DNA from: Streptomyces phaeoluteigriseus
GTDB lineage: Bacteria; Actinomycetota; Actinomycetes; Streptomycetales; Streptomycetaceae
DNA: 64,000 bases
Reading direction: 5' to 3'
Assembly (NCBI RefSeq): GCF_001896135.2
Contig: NZ_MPOH02000006.1
Coordinates: 1 to 64,000, forward strand
Part shown: piece by piece, positions 56,188 through 64,000 of the stretch
Numbering within the stretch: position 1 is the stretch's first letter
Layout of the letters: each line of letters starts with the position of its first letter
Position numbers and translations under genes: made by a program
Notes under the pieces: generated by a model
What the model saw: the letters and a program-made list of their open reading frames with translations, nothing else
The model's database searches: none
Told to the model about the DNA's origin: nothing

Positions 56188-56952
56188 TCAGTGTTCGTCG
56201 CCGGCCCGGTACACGCCGAACACCGCTCCCCGCGGGTCCCGCAGCACCGCGATCCGTGGACCGCTCGGCACGGGGGCCGGCTGCCTCAGCGCCGTACCGC
56301 CCGCCCGGTCCGCCGCCGCCGTCGAGGCGTCCACGTCGGCCACCGCGAAGTAGGGCAGCCAGTGCGGCGGCACCTCGGGCGGGAACCTGTCGTCCATCGT
56401 CGTCATGCCGCCCAGGTCGGCGCCTCCGACGCCCCATCGCGTGTAGTGCTCCGAGGTCGCCACGGTCCAGCCGAACACGGTCGTGTAGAAGGCCTCCGCC
56501 CGCGCGGTGTCGCGGGTCAGCAACTCCACCCAGCCCAGCGAACCGGGGGCGTTGAACAGTCCCGCGCCGGGGAAGGTGCGAGCCTGCCACAGCTGGAAGG
56601 CCGCGCCGCCCGGGTCGTGGGCGACCACGAAACGGCCCACGTCGAACACGTCCATCGGGCCGACCAGCACCTTGCCCCCGGCCTCCTCGATCATCCGCGC
56701 GGTGACGTCGGCGTCGGACACCCCGAAGGACACACTCCAGGCGACCGGCCGGCCCTGCTGGTGGAGCGGGCTGAGCGCGGCGACGGCCGCGTCCCCGAGA
56801 TGCGCGACGGTGTAGCCGCCCGCCTCCTGCCGCGGGTCGGTCTCGAACCGCCAGCCGAACAGCTCCGTGTAGAACCGCTGGGCGGTGGCCAGGTCATTGG
56901 TCCCCAGCTCGGCCCAGCAGGGCCCACCGGGCACGGGCGCGTCGAGCTTCAT
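56188..56952 (-). CDS. Two-domain VOC (glyoxalase/bleomycin-resistance-like) protein
   Basis: A 254-residue protein made of two VOC units. The first reads GPCWAELGTNDLATAQRFYT, ELFGWRF and FVVAHDPGGAAFQLWQA; the second SLGWVELLTRDTARAEAFYT, TVFGWTV and AVLRDPRGAVFGVYRA. Each has the beta-alpha-beta-beta-beta fold; the Glu of VELL and of AELG could bind a metal. Such tandem VOC proteins are common in actinobacteria and mostly uncharacterised. ATG 56952 follows GGAAGGAACGCC. Confidence 0.92.
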   Translation of the reverse strand: MKLDAPVPGGPCWAELGTNDLATAQRFYTELFGWRFETDPRQEAGGYTVAHLGDAAVAALSPLHQQGRPVAWSVSFGVSDADVTARMIEEAGGKVLVGPMDVFDVGRFVVAHDPGGAAFQLWQARTFPGAGLFNAPGSLGWVELLTRDTARAEAFYTTVFGWTVATSEHYTRWGVGGADLGGMTTMDDRFPPEVPPHWLPYFAVADVDASTAAADRAGGTALRQPAPVPSGPRIAVLRDPRGAVFGVYRAGDEH

Positions 56953-57023
56953 GGCGTTCCTTCCGAAGGGAGCACCCCCTCCAGCACGCTAAGCCCGGGC
57001 CCGCTCCGCGGCATCCGCTGAGG

Positions 57024-57416
57024 TCAGGTACCCGGGCGGTACCGCAGCGGATGGTCGGCCGGCACCTCCACCAGCACGATCGGTGTACCGTCCGGGTCGG
57101 CGATCCACATCTCGACCAGACCCCACGGCTCCTTCACCGGGGGGCGGACGATCGGCACCCCCGTGGCCGTCAGCTCCGCGTGGGCCGCCGCGACGTCCGG
57201 GACCTGCATCCACAGCCGTACGGCGGGGTCCGGCGGGGTCTGCGCCCGCCCGGAGACCTCCAGGAACCCGCCGCCGAGGAAGTAGACGGTGCCCCGCTCC
57301 GGGCCCGTACCGAACTCGCGGTACACGGGGAGGCCCAGTTGCTCCCCGTAGAAGGCGCGGGATCGCTCGGGGTCGCGGGGGTGGAGAAGGATTCGACTGC
57401 TGAGTACATGCACCAT
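57024..57416 (-). CDS. Single-domain VOC family protein
   Basis: A 130-residue protein: HVLSSRILLHPRDPERSRAF, YGEQLGLPVYREFG, LGGGFLEVSG, DVAAAHAELTATGVPIVRPP and MWIADPDGTPIVLVEVPADH. This is a standard VOC unit in which His and Glu positions could hold a metal. It starts at ATG 57416 and is divergent from the GNAT gene (72 bp between starts). The substrate is unknown. Confidence 0.9.
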   Translation of the reverse strand: MVHVLSSRILLHPRDPERSRAFYGEQLGLPVYREFGTGPERGTVYFLGGGFLEVSGRAQTPPDPAVRLWMQVPDVAAAHAELTATGVPIVRPPVKEPWGLVEMWIADPDGTPIVLVEVPADHPLRYRPGT

Positions 57417-57488
57417 GCATCGGGAGCCTAGACGCCGGTTAGGCTCGGCGGAGCCCAGCCGCGCGACAGATGATCCGGAGAGCCCCGC

Positions 57489-58028
57489 ATGGACACCACC
57501 GCCACCGAGTCCACCTTCCGTGACGCCACCGACGCCGACGTGGACGCACTGGTCTCGCTCGTCGACTCGGCCTACCGCGGGGACGCCAGCCGGGCCGGCT
57601 GGACCACGGAGGCGGACCTCCTGGAGGGGCGGCGCACCGACCCCGAGGGCGTCCTGGAGGTCATCAAGTCGCCCGACACCCGGGTGCTCGCCGTGGAGCG
57701 GGCCGGCCGGATCGTCGCCTGCTGCCAGCTCGAAAACCGCGGCGACCACGCCTACTTCGGCATGTTCGCGGTCAGCCCCACCGTCCAGGGCGGCGGTCTC
57801 GGCAGGACGGTCCTCGAGGAGGCCGAGCGCCGGGCCCGCGCCGACTGGGGCGTCACCGAGATGCACATGACGGTGATATCCCTGCGCGAAGACCTCATCG
57901 CCTGGTACGAGCGGCGCGGCTACCGCCGTACCGGACGGATGACGCCGTTCCCCTACGGCGACGAGCGCTTCGGCATCCCGCAGCGCGACGACCTCGAGTT
58001 CGAGCTGCTGGTCAAGCCCCTCGGCTGA
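57489..58028 (+). CDS. GNAT family N-acetyltransferase
   Basis: A 179-residue protein with the acetyl-CoA binding motif A FAVSPTVQGGGLGRTVLEEA and motif B region VISLREDLIAWYERRGYRRT. It transfers acetyl from acetyl-CoA to an amine; the acceptor is unknown. GGAGA lies 8 bases before ATG 57489. The GDPD gene converges on it with 3 bp between stops. Confidence 0.93.
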   Translation: MDTTATESTFRDATDADVDALVSLVDSAYRGDASRAGWTTEADLLEGRRTDPEGVLEVIKSPDTRVLAVERAGRIVACCQLENRGDHAYFGMFAVSPTVQGGGLGRTVLEEAERRARADWGVTEMHMTVISLREDLIAWYERRGYRRTGRMTPFPYGDERFGIPQRDDLEFELLVKPLG

Positions 58029-58031
58029 GGT

Positions 58032-58720
58032 TCACGCCGTGAGCCGGCCGGTGTGCCTGATCTCCGGACGGTCGGTGGTCGCGCCGTCCAGTCCGAAGGC
58101 CCGGACCAGCCGCAGCTGGTCGGCGTGTTGACCACCCAGCCGATGATCCGCAGGCCGTGGCGGCGGGCCTCCTCGACGATCTCCAGGGTGAGCCGCCGCA
58201 GGTTCAGACACACGGTCGCGGCCCCGACGGCCACCGCCCGTTCCACGATGCCGAGGCCGTCGTAGCGGCTGGCGATGAGCGCGGTGCGCACCCCGGGCAC
58301 CAGCCTGGCGATCTCGACGATCGCCTCGTCGTGGAACGAGGACACCTCCACCCGCTCCACCAGGTCCCGCTCGAGCATCACCGCGGCGAGCGCCCGCGCC
58401 GCCTGCACGTCCTTGATCTCGGCCTGGAGCGGCACCGACACCGCCGCCAGGACCTCCTCGAAGACCGGCACGCGCTCGCCGAGCCCCGCGTCCAGGGCGC
58501 GCAGCTCCGCGAGGGTGTGGTCCGCGACGGGCCCGCTGCCGTCGGTCGTGCGGTCCACGTCGGCGTCGTGCATGACCACGAGCGCGCCGTCCTTGCTCAG
58601 GTGCAGATCGAGTTCGACGGCGTCGAGACCGGCCCGCTCGGCGGCGACGAACGACCTGAGGGTGTTCTCGGGCTCGACACCCATGACCCCACGGTGACCG
58701 ATGGTGAGGAGGTGGTTCAA
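58032..58720 (-). pseudogene. Glycerophosphodiester phosphodiesterase, frameshifted near the C-terminus
   Basis: The first frame has GHRGVMGVEPENTLRSFVAA, VELDLHLSKDGALVVMHDAD and DRTTDGSGPV, the His/Glu/Asp metal and catalytic motifs of GDPD. Then come PLQAEIKDVQAA, EVSSFHDEAI and GLRIIGWVVNT. One base is missing at about 58118-58128; the next frame supplies ADQLRLVRAFGLDGATTDRP, the family's normal C-terminus, for 229 residues. It hydrolyses glycerophosphodiesters to glycerol-3-phosphate and an alcohol. TTG 58720 with GGGAAGCGAG upstream is the likely start. No signal peptide. Confidence 0.85.
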
Positions 58721-58942
58721 GAGACGGCTCGCTTCCCTGGACGGACCGGTGCGCCGACGTCGCACCGCGGGAATCCCTACCCAGCGGTCCGCGCCCAAAG
58801 CATCTGCCCACTCGGTGAAGTGCAGGAAGAAACGCGGTGACCATGGAGGTACGCAGGATAATTTCCCGAAGGTCATCTTGCTGGAAGAAACCTCTTATGC
58901 GTACGGTGTCACCACGTGAGGCTTTCCCGTGGAGGATGGGAC

Positions 58943-60340
58943 ATGACGCAAATTCTTGTGCAGGTGGGTACGGAGGAGCGGGTTCCTCCCGTGGCCAGGG
59001 TGGTGGAGCACCCGGCCTGGCCCGTGCTCAAGGATGCCGTGGAGCGGATCCGGCCCTGGCAGGCGAAGGACGGGTCGATCGACTTCACGGCCGAGGATGC
59101 CCCTGAGCGTGCCGACGCCGAAGACGCCGTGCACCGGGTGGCCGCCGCGGTCGACGAGCTGTCACCGCTGCTCCCGCACGACGCGGAATATCACCGCGCC
59201 CTGGTGCGGGACCTGCGCCGGTGGGCCGAGGGCGGCTTCGAGGTGCCGGACTTCCTGGACTCGCTGCTTGCCTTCCAGCCCGCCGAGAACCGTGCGGACG
59301 GCCTCCAGCACCTGGTCGTCTTCCCGATGTACACGCAGAACGGCAACCCGGACCGCAACCTCGAGGCGGTCGTGCTGCGCATGGTCTGGCCGGACTGGCT
59401 GGCCGAGCTGGAGCGCACCCGCTACGACAACCCGCTGTTCTGCGGCATCACCTTCGAGGACTTCACGGCGGGCTACGACACCAACTCCGCGGTCCTCTTC
59501 CCGGAGACCATCGCCGTACGCGAGGCGCCGGAACGTTTCTCCTGGGGTGGCATCTTCTGCGACCGCGAGGCCGCCCGCTTCCGCCGGGTCACCGACGCCG
59601 CCGTGGGCATCCTGGGCCTGGAACTGCCCGAGGACATCGCCGCCATGGTCCACGACCAGAAGCGCTGCGAGGAGGCCTTCGTGCTGTGGGACATGGTCCA
59701 CGACCGTACCCACAGCCACGGCGACCTGCCCTTCGACCCCTTCATGATCAAGCAGCGCCAGCCGTTCTGGATGTACGGCCTGGAGGAGCTGCGCTGCGAC
59801 CTCACCGCCTTCAAGGAGGCCGTGAAGCTGGAGGCCGAGGGCGTCCCGCAGGCCCGTGACGTGCAGTACGCGGTCCTCTTCGACCGTATGTTCCGCTTCC
59901 CGGTCACCGGCGAGCGCGTGCGCAACTACGACGGCCTCGGCGGCCAGCTCCTCTTCGCCTACCTGCACAAGCACGACGTCGTCCGCTGGACCGACAACAA
60001 CCTGCACATCGACTGGCAGCGCGCCCCGCAGGTCACCAACGAGCTGTGCGCCGAGATCGAGAAGCTCTACCGCGACGGCATCGACCGGCCCAAGCTCGTC
60101 CACTGGTTCGCCGGCTACGAGCTGGTCTCCACCTACCTCGCCCCGCACCCCGGCTCGAAGTGGGCCAAGGGCCCGGACGCCCTGGACCTGACCCAGCCGC
60201 CGCGCAAGCTCGTCGATGACGTGCTTCCGGACGAGTTTCCGCTGAGCATGTTCTATGAGGCACTGTCCAAGAAGCTGAAGAACGTGATTGCCTCGACGAA
60301 GGGCATCACGGCGGACGGCGCCGAGCGGATCGCCGCGTGA
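58943..60340 (+). CDS. DUF6421 family protein
   Basis: A 465-residue cytoplasmic protein I match to DUF6421 from memory. Conserved-looking segments are LVVFPMYTQNGNPDRNLEAV, RYDNPLFCGITFEDFTAGYD, LFPETIAV, FCDREAARFRRVT, LWDMVHDRTHSHGDLPFDPF and GLEELRCDLTAFKEA. The HDRTHSH motif followed by EELRCD resembles a zinc-hydrolase arrangement (HxxxH with a downstream Glu), but no metal role is established. GGAGGATGGGAC precedes ATG 58943. It heads an operon with an SDR (38-bp gap) and a threonine-aldolase-like gene. Confidence 0.75.
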   Translation: MTQILVQVGTEERVPPVARVVEHPAWPVLKDAVERIRPWQAKDGSIDFTAEDAPERADAEDAVHRVAAAVDELSPLLPHDAEYHRALVRDLRRWAEGGFEVPDFLDSLLAFQPAENRADGLQHLVVFPMYTQNGNPDRNLEAVVLRMVWPDWLAELERTRYDNPLFCGITFEDFTAGYDTNSAVLFPETIAVREAPERFSWGGIFCDREAARFRRVTDAAVGILGLELPEDIAAMVHDQKRCEEAFVLWDMVHDRTHSHGDLPFDPFMIKQRQPFWMYGLEELRCDLTAFKEAVKLEAEGVPQARDVQYAVLFDRMFRFPVTGERVRNYDGLGGQLLFAYLHKHDVVRWTDNNLHIDWQRAPQVTNELCAEIEKLYRDGIDRPKLVHWFAGYELVSTYLAPHPGSKWAKGPDALDLTQPPRKLVDDVLPDEFPLSMFYEALSKKLKNVIASTKGITADGAERIAA

Positions 60341-60378
60341 GCGGCCTGCGTACCGAGAATGCTCAGGAGGCGAGGACC

Positions 60379-61125
60379 ATGGGGAACGGGGCTCTCAGCG
60401 GTGCGGTGATCGCGGTGGCCGGCGCGGGCGGACCCGCCGGCCGGGCCGCGCTGATCAGGCTCGCCGAGGCGGGCGCGACGGTGGTGGGCGCGGACAACGA
60501 CCCGGAGCGTCTCGCCGAAGCCGTGGACGCGGCGAGCTACGCCTCCGGCGGCGCGACCGTCATGGGCGAACCGGTCGACCTGCTCGACCTGCGCTCCACC
60601 CACGAGTGGGCCGCCCGCGTCGAGAAGGACTTCGGCCGGGTCGACGGTCTCGTGCACCTCGTCGGCGGCTGGCGCGGCAGTGAGACCTTCACCAAGACCA
60701 GTCTCGACGACTGGGACTTCCTGGAACTGCTGCTCATCCGCACCGTGCAGCACACCACCCTCGCCTTCCACGAGGCGCTCCAGCGCAGCGACCGCGGCCG
60801 GTACGTCCTGATCAGCGCCGCGGGCGCGAGCAGCCCCACCGCGGGCAACGCCGCGTACGCCGCCGGAAAGGCCGCCGCCGAGGCGTGGACGCTGTCGATG
60901 GCCGACTTCTTCCGAAAGGCCGGGGGGCCCGACGGGCCGACCTCCGCCGCGGTCATCCTGGTGGTGAAGGCGTTGGTGCACGAGGCGATGCGCGCCGACC
61001 GACCCCACGCGAAGTTCGCGGGATTCACCGACGTCAAGGATTTGGCCGAGGCCATCGCCGACGTCTGGGAGAAGCCCGCCGCCGAAGTGAACGGACACCG
61101 TCTGTGGCTCACCGAGAAGCCGTGA
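60379..61125 (+). CDS. Short-chain dehydrogenase/reductase (SDR)
   Basis: A 248-residue Rossmann enzyme. The cofactor motif is AVIAVAGAGGPAGRAAL; ADNDPER with Asp after beta-2 suggests NAD(H). DLLDLRS, LVHLVGGWRG, the catalytic Ser in LISAAGASSPTAGNAAYAAG and the YxxxK (YAAGK) follow. ATG 60379 has CAGGAGGCGAGG upstream. Its stop overlaps the start of the aldolase gene (GTGA). Middle gene of the DUF6421 operon; the alcohol/ketone pair it acts on is not known. Confidence 0.92.
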   Translation: MGNGALSGAVIAVAGAGGPAGRAALIRLAEAGATVVGADNDPERLAEAVDAASYASGGATVMGEPVDLLDLRSTHEWAARVEKDFGRVDGLVHLVGGWRGSETFTKTSLDDWDFLELLLIRTVQHTTLAFHEALQRSDRGRYVLISAAGASSPTAGNAAYAAGKAAAEAWTLSMADFFRKAGGPDGPTSAAVILVVKALVHEAMRADRPHAKFAGFTDVKDLAEAIADVWEKPAAEVNGHRLWLTEKP

Positions 61126-62192
61126 ACCCACCCCGCACCGACGCCCGTCGCCACCACGATCCGGAGGTCCGCGGTTTCGCCAGCGACAACTACGCCGGCG
61201 CCCACCCGGAGGTGATGGCCGCCCTGGCCCTGGCCAACGGCGGCCATCAGGTGGCGTACGGCGAGGACGACTACACCGAGAACCTGCAGAGCGTCGTCCG
61301 CGGCCACTTCGGGCCTACGGCGGAGGCGTTCCCGGTCTTCAACGGCACCGGCGCCAACGTCGTCGCGCTCCAGGCGGTCACCGACCGCTGGGGCGCGGTG
61401 ATCTGCGCCGAGAGCGCGCACATCAACGTGGACGAGGGCGGCGCCCCGGAGCGCATGGGCGGCCTCAAGCTGCTCACCGTGCCGACGCCGGACGGCAAGC
61501 TCACCCCCGAGCTGATCGACCGTCAGGCGTACGGCTGGGAGGACGAGCACCGGGCGATGCCGCAGGTCGTCTCGATCACCCAGAGCACGGAGCTGGGCAC
61601 GCTCTACACGCCCGACGAGATCCGCGCGATCTGCGAGCACGCCCACGCGCACGGCATGAAGGTCCACCTGGACGGCTCCCGCATAGCCAACGCGGCCGCC
61701 TCCCTGGACGTCCCGATGCGGACGTTCACCAACGCGGTCGGCGTCGACATCCTCTCGCTCGGCGGGACGAAGAACGGCGCGTTGTTCGGCGAGGCGGTCG
61801 TGGTCATCAACCAGGACGCCGTCTCCCACATGAAGCACCTGCGCAAGCTGTCCATGCAGCTCGCCTCCAAGATGCGCTTCGTCTCGGTGCAGTTGGAGGC
61901 CCTGCTCGCCAAGGACCTCTGGCTGCGCAACGCCCGGCACGCCAACGAGATGGCGCAGCGCCTGGCCGAGGGGGTGCGCGCGGCACACGGCGTGGAGATC
62001 CTCCATCCGGTCCAGGCGAACGGCGTCTTCGCCAGGCTGCCGCACGACGTGAGCGAGCGCCTCCAGAAGCGGTTCCGCTTCTACTTCTGGGACGAGTCGG
62101 CGGGCGTCGTCCGCTGGATGTGCTCCTTCGACACGACGGAGGAGGACGTGGACGCCTTCGTGGCGGCGCTCAAGGAGGAGATGGCCCGCTAG
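61122..62192 (+). CDS. Low-specificity L-threonine aldolase-like PLP enzyme
   Basis: A 356-residue fold-type I PLP enzyme: FASDNYAGAHPEVMAALALA, YGEDDYTENLQSVV, FPVFNGTGANVVALQAVTDR, VHLDGSRIANAAASLDVPMR and the PLP lysine in DILSLGGTKNGALFGEAVV. It splits L-threonine or another beta-hydroxy amino acid to glycine and an aldehyde. The aldehyde could in principle feed the co-transcribed SDR. The GTG at 61122 overlaps the SDR stop (GTGA). Last gene of the operon. Confidence 0.93.
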   Translation: MNPPRTDARRHHDPEVRGFASDNYAGAHPEVMAALALANGGHQVAYGEDDYTENLQSVVRGHFGPTAEAFPVFNGTGANVVALQAVTDRWGAVICAESAHINVDEGGAPERMGGLKLLTVPTPDGKLTPELIDRQAYGWEDEHRAMPQVVSITQSTELGTLYTPDEIRAICEHAHAHGMKVHLDGSRIANAAASLDVPMRTFTNAVGVDILSLGGTKNGALFGEAVVVINQDAVSHMKHLRKLSMQLASKMRFVSVQLEALLAKDLWLRNARHANEMAQRLAEGVRAAHGVEILHPVQANGVFARLPHDVSERLQKRFRFYFWDESAGVVRWMCSFDTTEEDVDAFVAALKEEMAR

Positions 62193-62222
62193 AGGCAACC
62201 GCCACAGCGGACCCCGGTAATG

Positions 62223-62280
62223 CATAGGTATGCGATCACCTGAAAAACAATTGACGATCGGGTGATCGTGTTCCTATGCT
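62223..62280. promoter_or_regulatory. CATAGG-N4-CGATCACC dyad around a TTGACG/TATGCT promoter
   Basis: The left arm (62223-62240) and the complement of the right arm (62261-62278) share CATAGG and CGATCACC, 14 of 18 bases. Inside lies TTGACG (62251-62256), then 18 bp and TATGCT (62275-62280), a good sigma-70-type promoter. The ATG begins 8 bases after the -10 with no SD, so the mRNA is probably leaderless and the dyad an operator overlapping the -35. Confidence 0.75.
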
Positions 62281-62288
62281 CTCCCGGC

Positions 62289-62861
62289 ATGGAGCTGATC
62301 CAGGAAACCCCCGACCTGTCCGCCTACCTGGCCGCTGACGAGGTCATCGACCACCATCACCCGCTGGTCCGGGACACCGCCGCGCGGCTCGCGAAGGACG
62401 CGGAGGACTCGTATGCCTATGCGCGGCTGGCCTTCGAGTTCGTGCGGGACACGATCCCCCACTCGCAGGATTCCGGCGACCTGCGGGTCACCTGGCGCGC
62501 CTCCGACGTACTGGAGCAGCGCACGGGCATCTGCTACGCCAAGGCCCACGCGCTGACCGCGCTGCTGCGCGCCGAGGACATCCCCACCGCGCTCTGCTAC
62601 CAGACGTTCGACGTCGTCCACGGACTGGTCGCCGTCCGCTTCAACGGCGCCTGGCACCGACAGGACCCGCGCGGCAACAAGCCCGGAGTGAACGCCCGGT
62701 TCTCCTTGGGCGAGGAACAGTTGGCCTTCCTCCCCGACACCGCCGCCGGTGAAAGCGATCACCCCGTCCTGTACGCCGCACCGCCCCCGTCCGTCCTGCG
62801 CGCACTCCGGGCCGCCTCCGACCGCCCCCACCTCTGGAAGACCCTTCCCACCACGCTGTGA
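62289..62861 (+). CDS. Transglutaminase-like cysteine protease-fold protein
   Basis: A 190-residue protein with the catalytic triad of the transglutaminase-like fold: Cys in EQRTGICYAKAHALTALLRA, His in CYQTFDVVHGLVAVRFNG and Asp in WHRQDPRGNKPGVN. The N-terminal helical part has HHHPLVRDTAARLAKDAEDS and YARLAFEFVRDTIPHS. Relatives are putative peptidases or amidases. ATG 62289 has no SD and directly follows a promoter, so leaderless translation is expected. It stands 97 bp after the DUF6421 operon. Confidence 0.88.
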   Translation: MELIQETPDLSAYLAADEVIDHHHPLVRDTAARLAKDAEDSYAYARLAFEFVRDTIPHSQDSGDLRVTWRASDVLEQRTGICYAKAHALTALLRAEDIPTALCYQTFDVVHGLVAVRFNGAWHRQDPRGNKPGVNARFSLGEEQLAFLPDTAAGESDHPVLYAAPPPSVLRALRAASDRPHLWKTLPTTL

Positions 62862-62906
62862 CACCCCGCCGCACACCCGGCCGGCCGCAGTCGCAACCTC
62901 ACCGGC

Positions 62907-63760
62907 ATGCGCGATGGGGGAGAGGCCCGAGAGGCCGATGCGGACGGGGACGACGCACCGCGACAGGAGACCGGCCGGCCGGCGGAGCCCGCACCACCGA
63001 CACTCCTGGGCCGGCTGAGGAGACACCGGCCGCTCGCCTCCGCCGTCGCCCTCGCGCTGGTCGCCACCGGCGTCGCCGTACCGCTGCTGCTGGCCGGCTC
63101 GGACGACGGCCCACCCTGCCAGGAGATCCCCGCCGCCACCCGCGCCCTCGCCGACGAACCCCGCGGCCGCCACCCGTGCCCTCGACCCGGGCGACGACCT
63201 GAGGCGTTTCGACGCCGTGCGCGCGATCCTCGCGCACGAACACCCCTGCGGAGACGGCGGCGAGGTGCTCGGCGCGGTCGTGCACGCGGCCACCCGCGCC
63301 GCCCGCCCCGACGCGCCACACGCCCTCGCCAGGCCCGCGCCGCCTTCGCGGTGGCCGCCGCTCCGAACGATGCCGAACCACCCGAGGGCATGGGATCCGC
63401 CGTCGCCCGCATGCTCGCCCGGTACATCGTCGACCAGCACCGGTACCTCGGCTCCGACGACGAGGCCGTCCTGCCCGCCGTCCCCGCCGAGTCGGCCCGG
63501 CCCGATGACGAGGGCTGGACCGATGACGAGGACTGGACCGCTCTCGGCCGTTTCCTCGCCCCCGGCGAGGCGCATGCCGACTTCGAGCACACCCAGCCCC
63601 ACACGTCCGTCAGGGCCGATCCGGAGGACCTGCTCGCCGTACTCCCCAAAGGACCCGCAGGCGTTCACGATCCTCTACGCCCCCGAGCGCGCCTGGTTCG
63701 CCTACGACCTGGAGCGGCTCGACGGACGGGGCAGCGACTACGGGTACCCGGTCCCCGCTG
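62907..63760 (+). pseudogene. Uncharacterised membrane-anchored protein gene with three frameshifts
   Basis: The start MRDGGEAREADADGD leads to a membrane helix, PLASAVALALVATGVAVPLL. Conserved-looking exported segments follow in alternating frames: CQEIPAATRALAD, DAVRAILAHEHPCGDGGEVL, QARAAFAVAAAPNDAEPPEG, GSAVARMLARYIVDQHRYLG, LAPGEAHADFEHT and DPQAFTILYAPERAWFAYDL. Breaks lie at about 63158-63162 (one extra C), 63326-63334 (one base missing) and 63648-63650 (one extra A). The family is known to me only as hypothetical in Streptomyces. The C-terminus seems cut where minus-strand coding begins near 63755. Confidence 0.6.
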
Positions 63761-64000
63761 TGCTCGCTTCCGATGAAGATGTCGCAGCCGTAGTCGCCGA
63801 GTTCCTTCACCCCGCCCGACGAGGTGCTCTCCACCCGTGCGCCCTCGGGAAGCAGATCGCACACGGCGTCACCGGGCAGCACCCCGTCACAGGCCGAGCG
63901 GATCGTCCACCATTCGTCGACGTACGGCCGGGCGATCCAGCACGGTCAGGCCGAGCACCAGCACAGCCGCCATCGACACCTTGATCCAGCGCCGTATCCT
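63755..64000 (-). pseudogene. Partial uncharacterised exported-protein gene entering from the right edge
   Basis: From the right edge the minus strand reads RRWIKVSMAAVLVLGLTVLD, a signal/membrane segment. After a one-base shift near 63930 it continues YVDEWWTIRSACDGVLPGDA and VCDLLPEGARVESTSSGGVK, then ELGDYGCDIFIGSEHSG. WWT-RSACDG-LP is typical of small Streptomyces exported proteins with paired cysteines. High third-position GC in this frame holds to about 63755 and then is lost, so the gene seems truncated against the opposite gene. The 5' end lies outside the window. Confidence 0.5.

Overview
This 64 kb window is high-GC actinobacterial DNA, almost certainly Streptomyces. Codons are strongly biased to G/C in third position, GTG and TTG starts are common, and many family members are typical of the genus: DUF5997 with a LysR-like sensor, an LVIVD protein with a DUF305 lipoprotein, DUF6421, DUF6214, DUF5134, FUSC transporters and secreted CBM2 enzymes. 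I saw no tRNA, rRNA, CRISPR array or insertion sequence. The content looks like a chromosomal region rich in paralogous enzymes and regulators.

Layout. 0-2.3 kb: a MoxR-type AAA ATPase running off the left edge, behind a protein with nine exact-length 13-residue repeats. 2.5-5.0 kb: a gutted MGH-type glucosidase remnant, a frameshifted GH13 amylase and a frameshifted DinB protein. 5.1-17.7 kb: one long minus-strand operon of a DUF4132-like protein, a 1691-codon protein, a MoxR ATPase, a DUF5682-VWA fusion and a SWIM zinc-finger protein, mostly with 4-base stop/start overlaps. This resembles an expanded version of the E. coli yehI-yehL-yehM-yehP-yehQ set and is the best candidate for an uncharacterised multi-protein system. 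18-31 kb: cold-shock protein, DUF5997/LysR-like pair, GH127 with an inserted LamG, Lrp/AsnC opposite a FUSC exporter, lactonase, sirohydrochlorin chelatase, N-acetylglucosamine kinase, ung and a BNR protein. 31-42 kb: Rv1733c-like membrane protein, SRPBCC protein, quinone reductase, acyl-CoA dehydrogenase opposite PaaX, a pectate lyase/esterase-CBM2 plant-polymer segment with CebR-like boxes, an ArsR/Old-Yellow-Enzyme pair and an NCS2 permease. 43-58 kb: FprA-like reductase, DUF305/LVIVD pair, TetR, HAD, PAP2, M56/DUF5134, FUSC/MarR pair, aldo-keto reductase, VOC and GNAT proteins, GDPD. 58.9-62.9 kb: DUF6421-SDR-threonine aldolase operon and a probably leaderless transglutaminase-like gene. 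62.9-64 kb: two damaged genes meeting head-on.

A property of the whole window matters for any user: at least 15 unrelated genes are interrupted by single-base indels, mostly one missing G or C in a short run, with family sequence resuming in the next frame. Most of these are more likely sequence or assembly errors than real decay. Two loci (2545-3018 and about 49563-50062) show extra damage and look like true pseudogenes.

Regulatory dyads stand out between divergent genes. They include two 16-bp near-identical operators at the ArsR/OYE pair, three 15-bp sites at Lrp/FUSC, two GGGACC sites before the Rv1733c-like gene, and a long dyad around the promoter of the transglutaminase-like gene. All functions are from reading the translations and from memory of families; no search was run.
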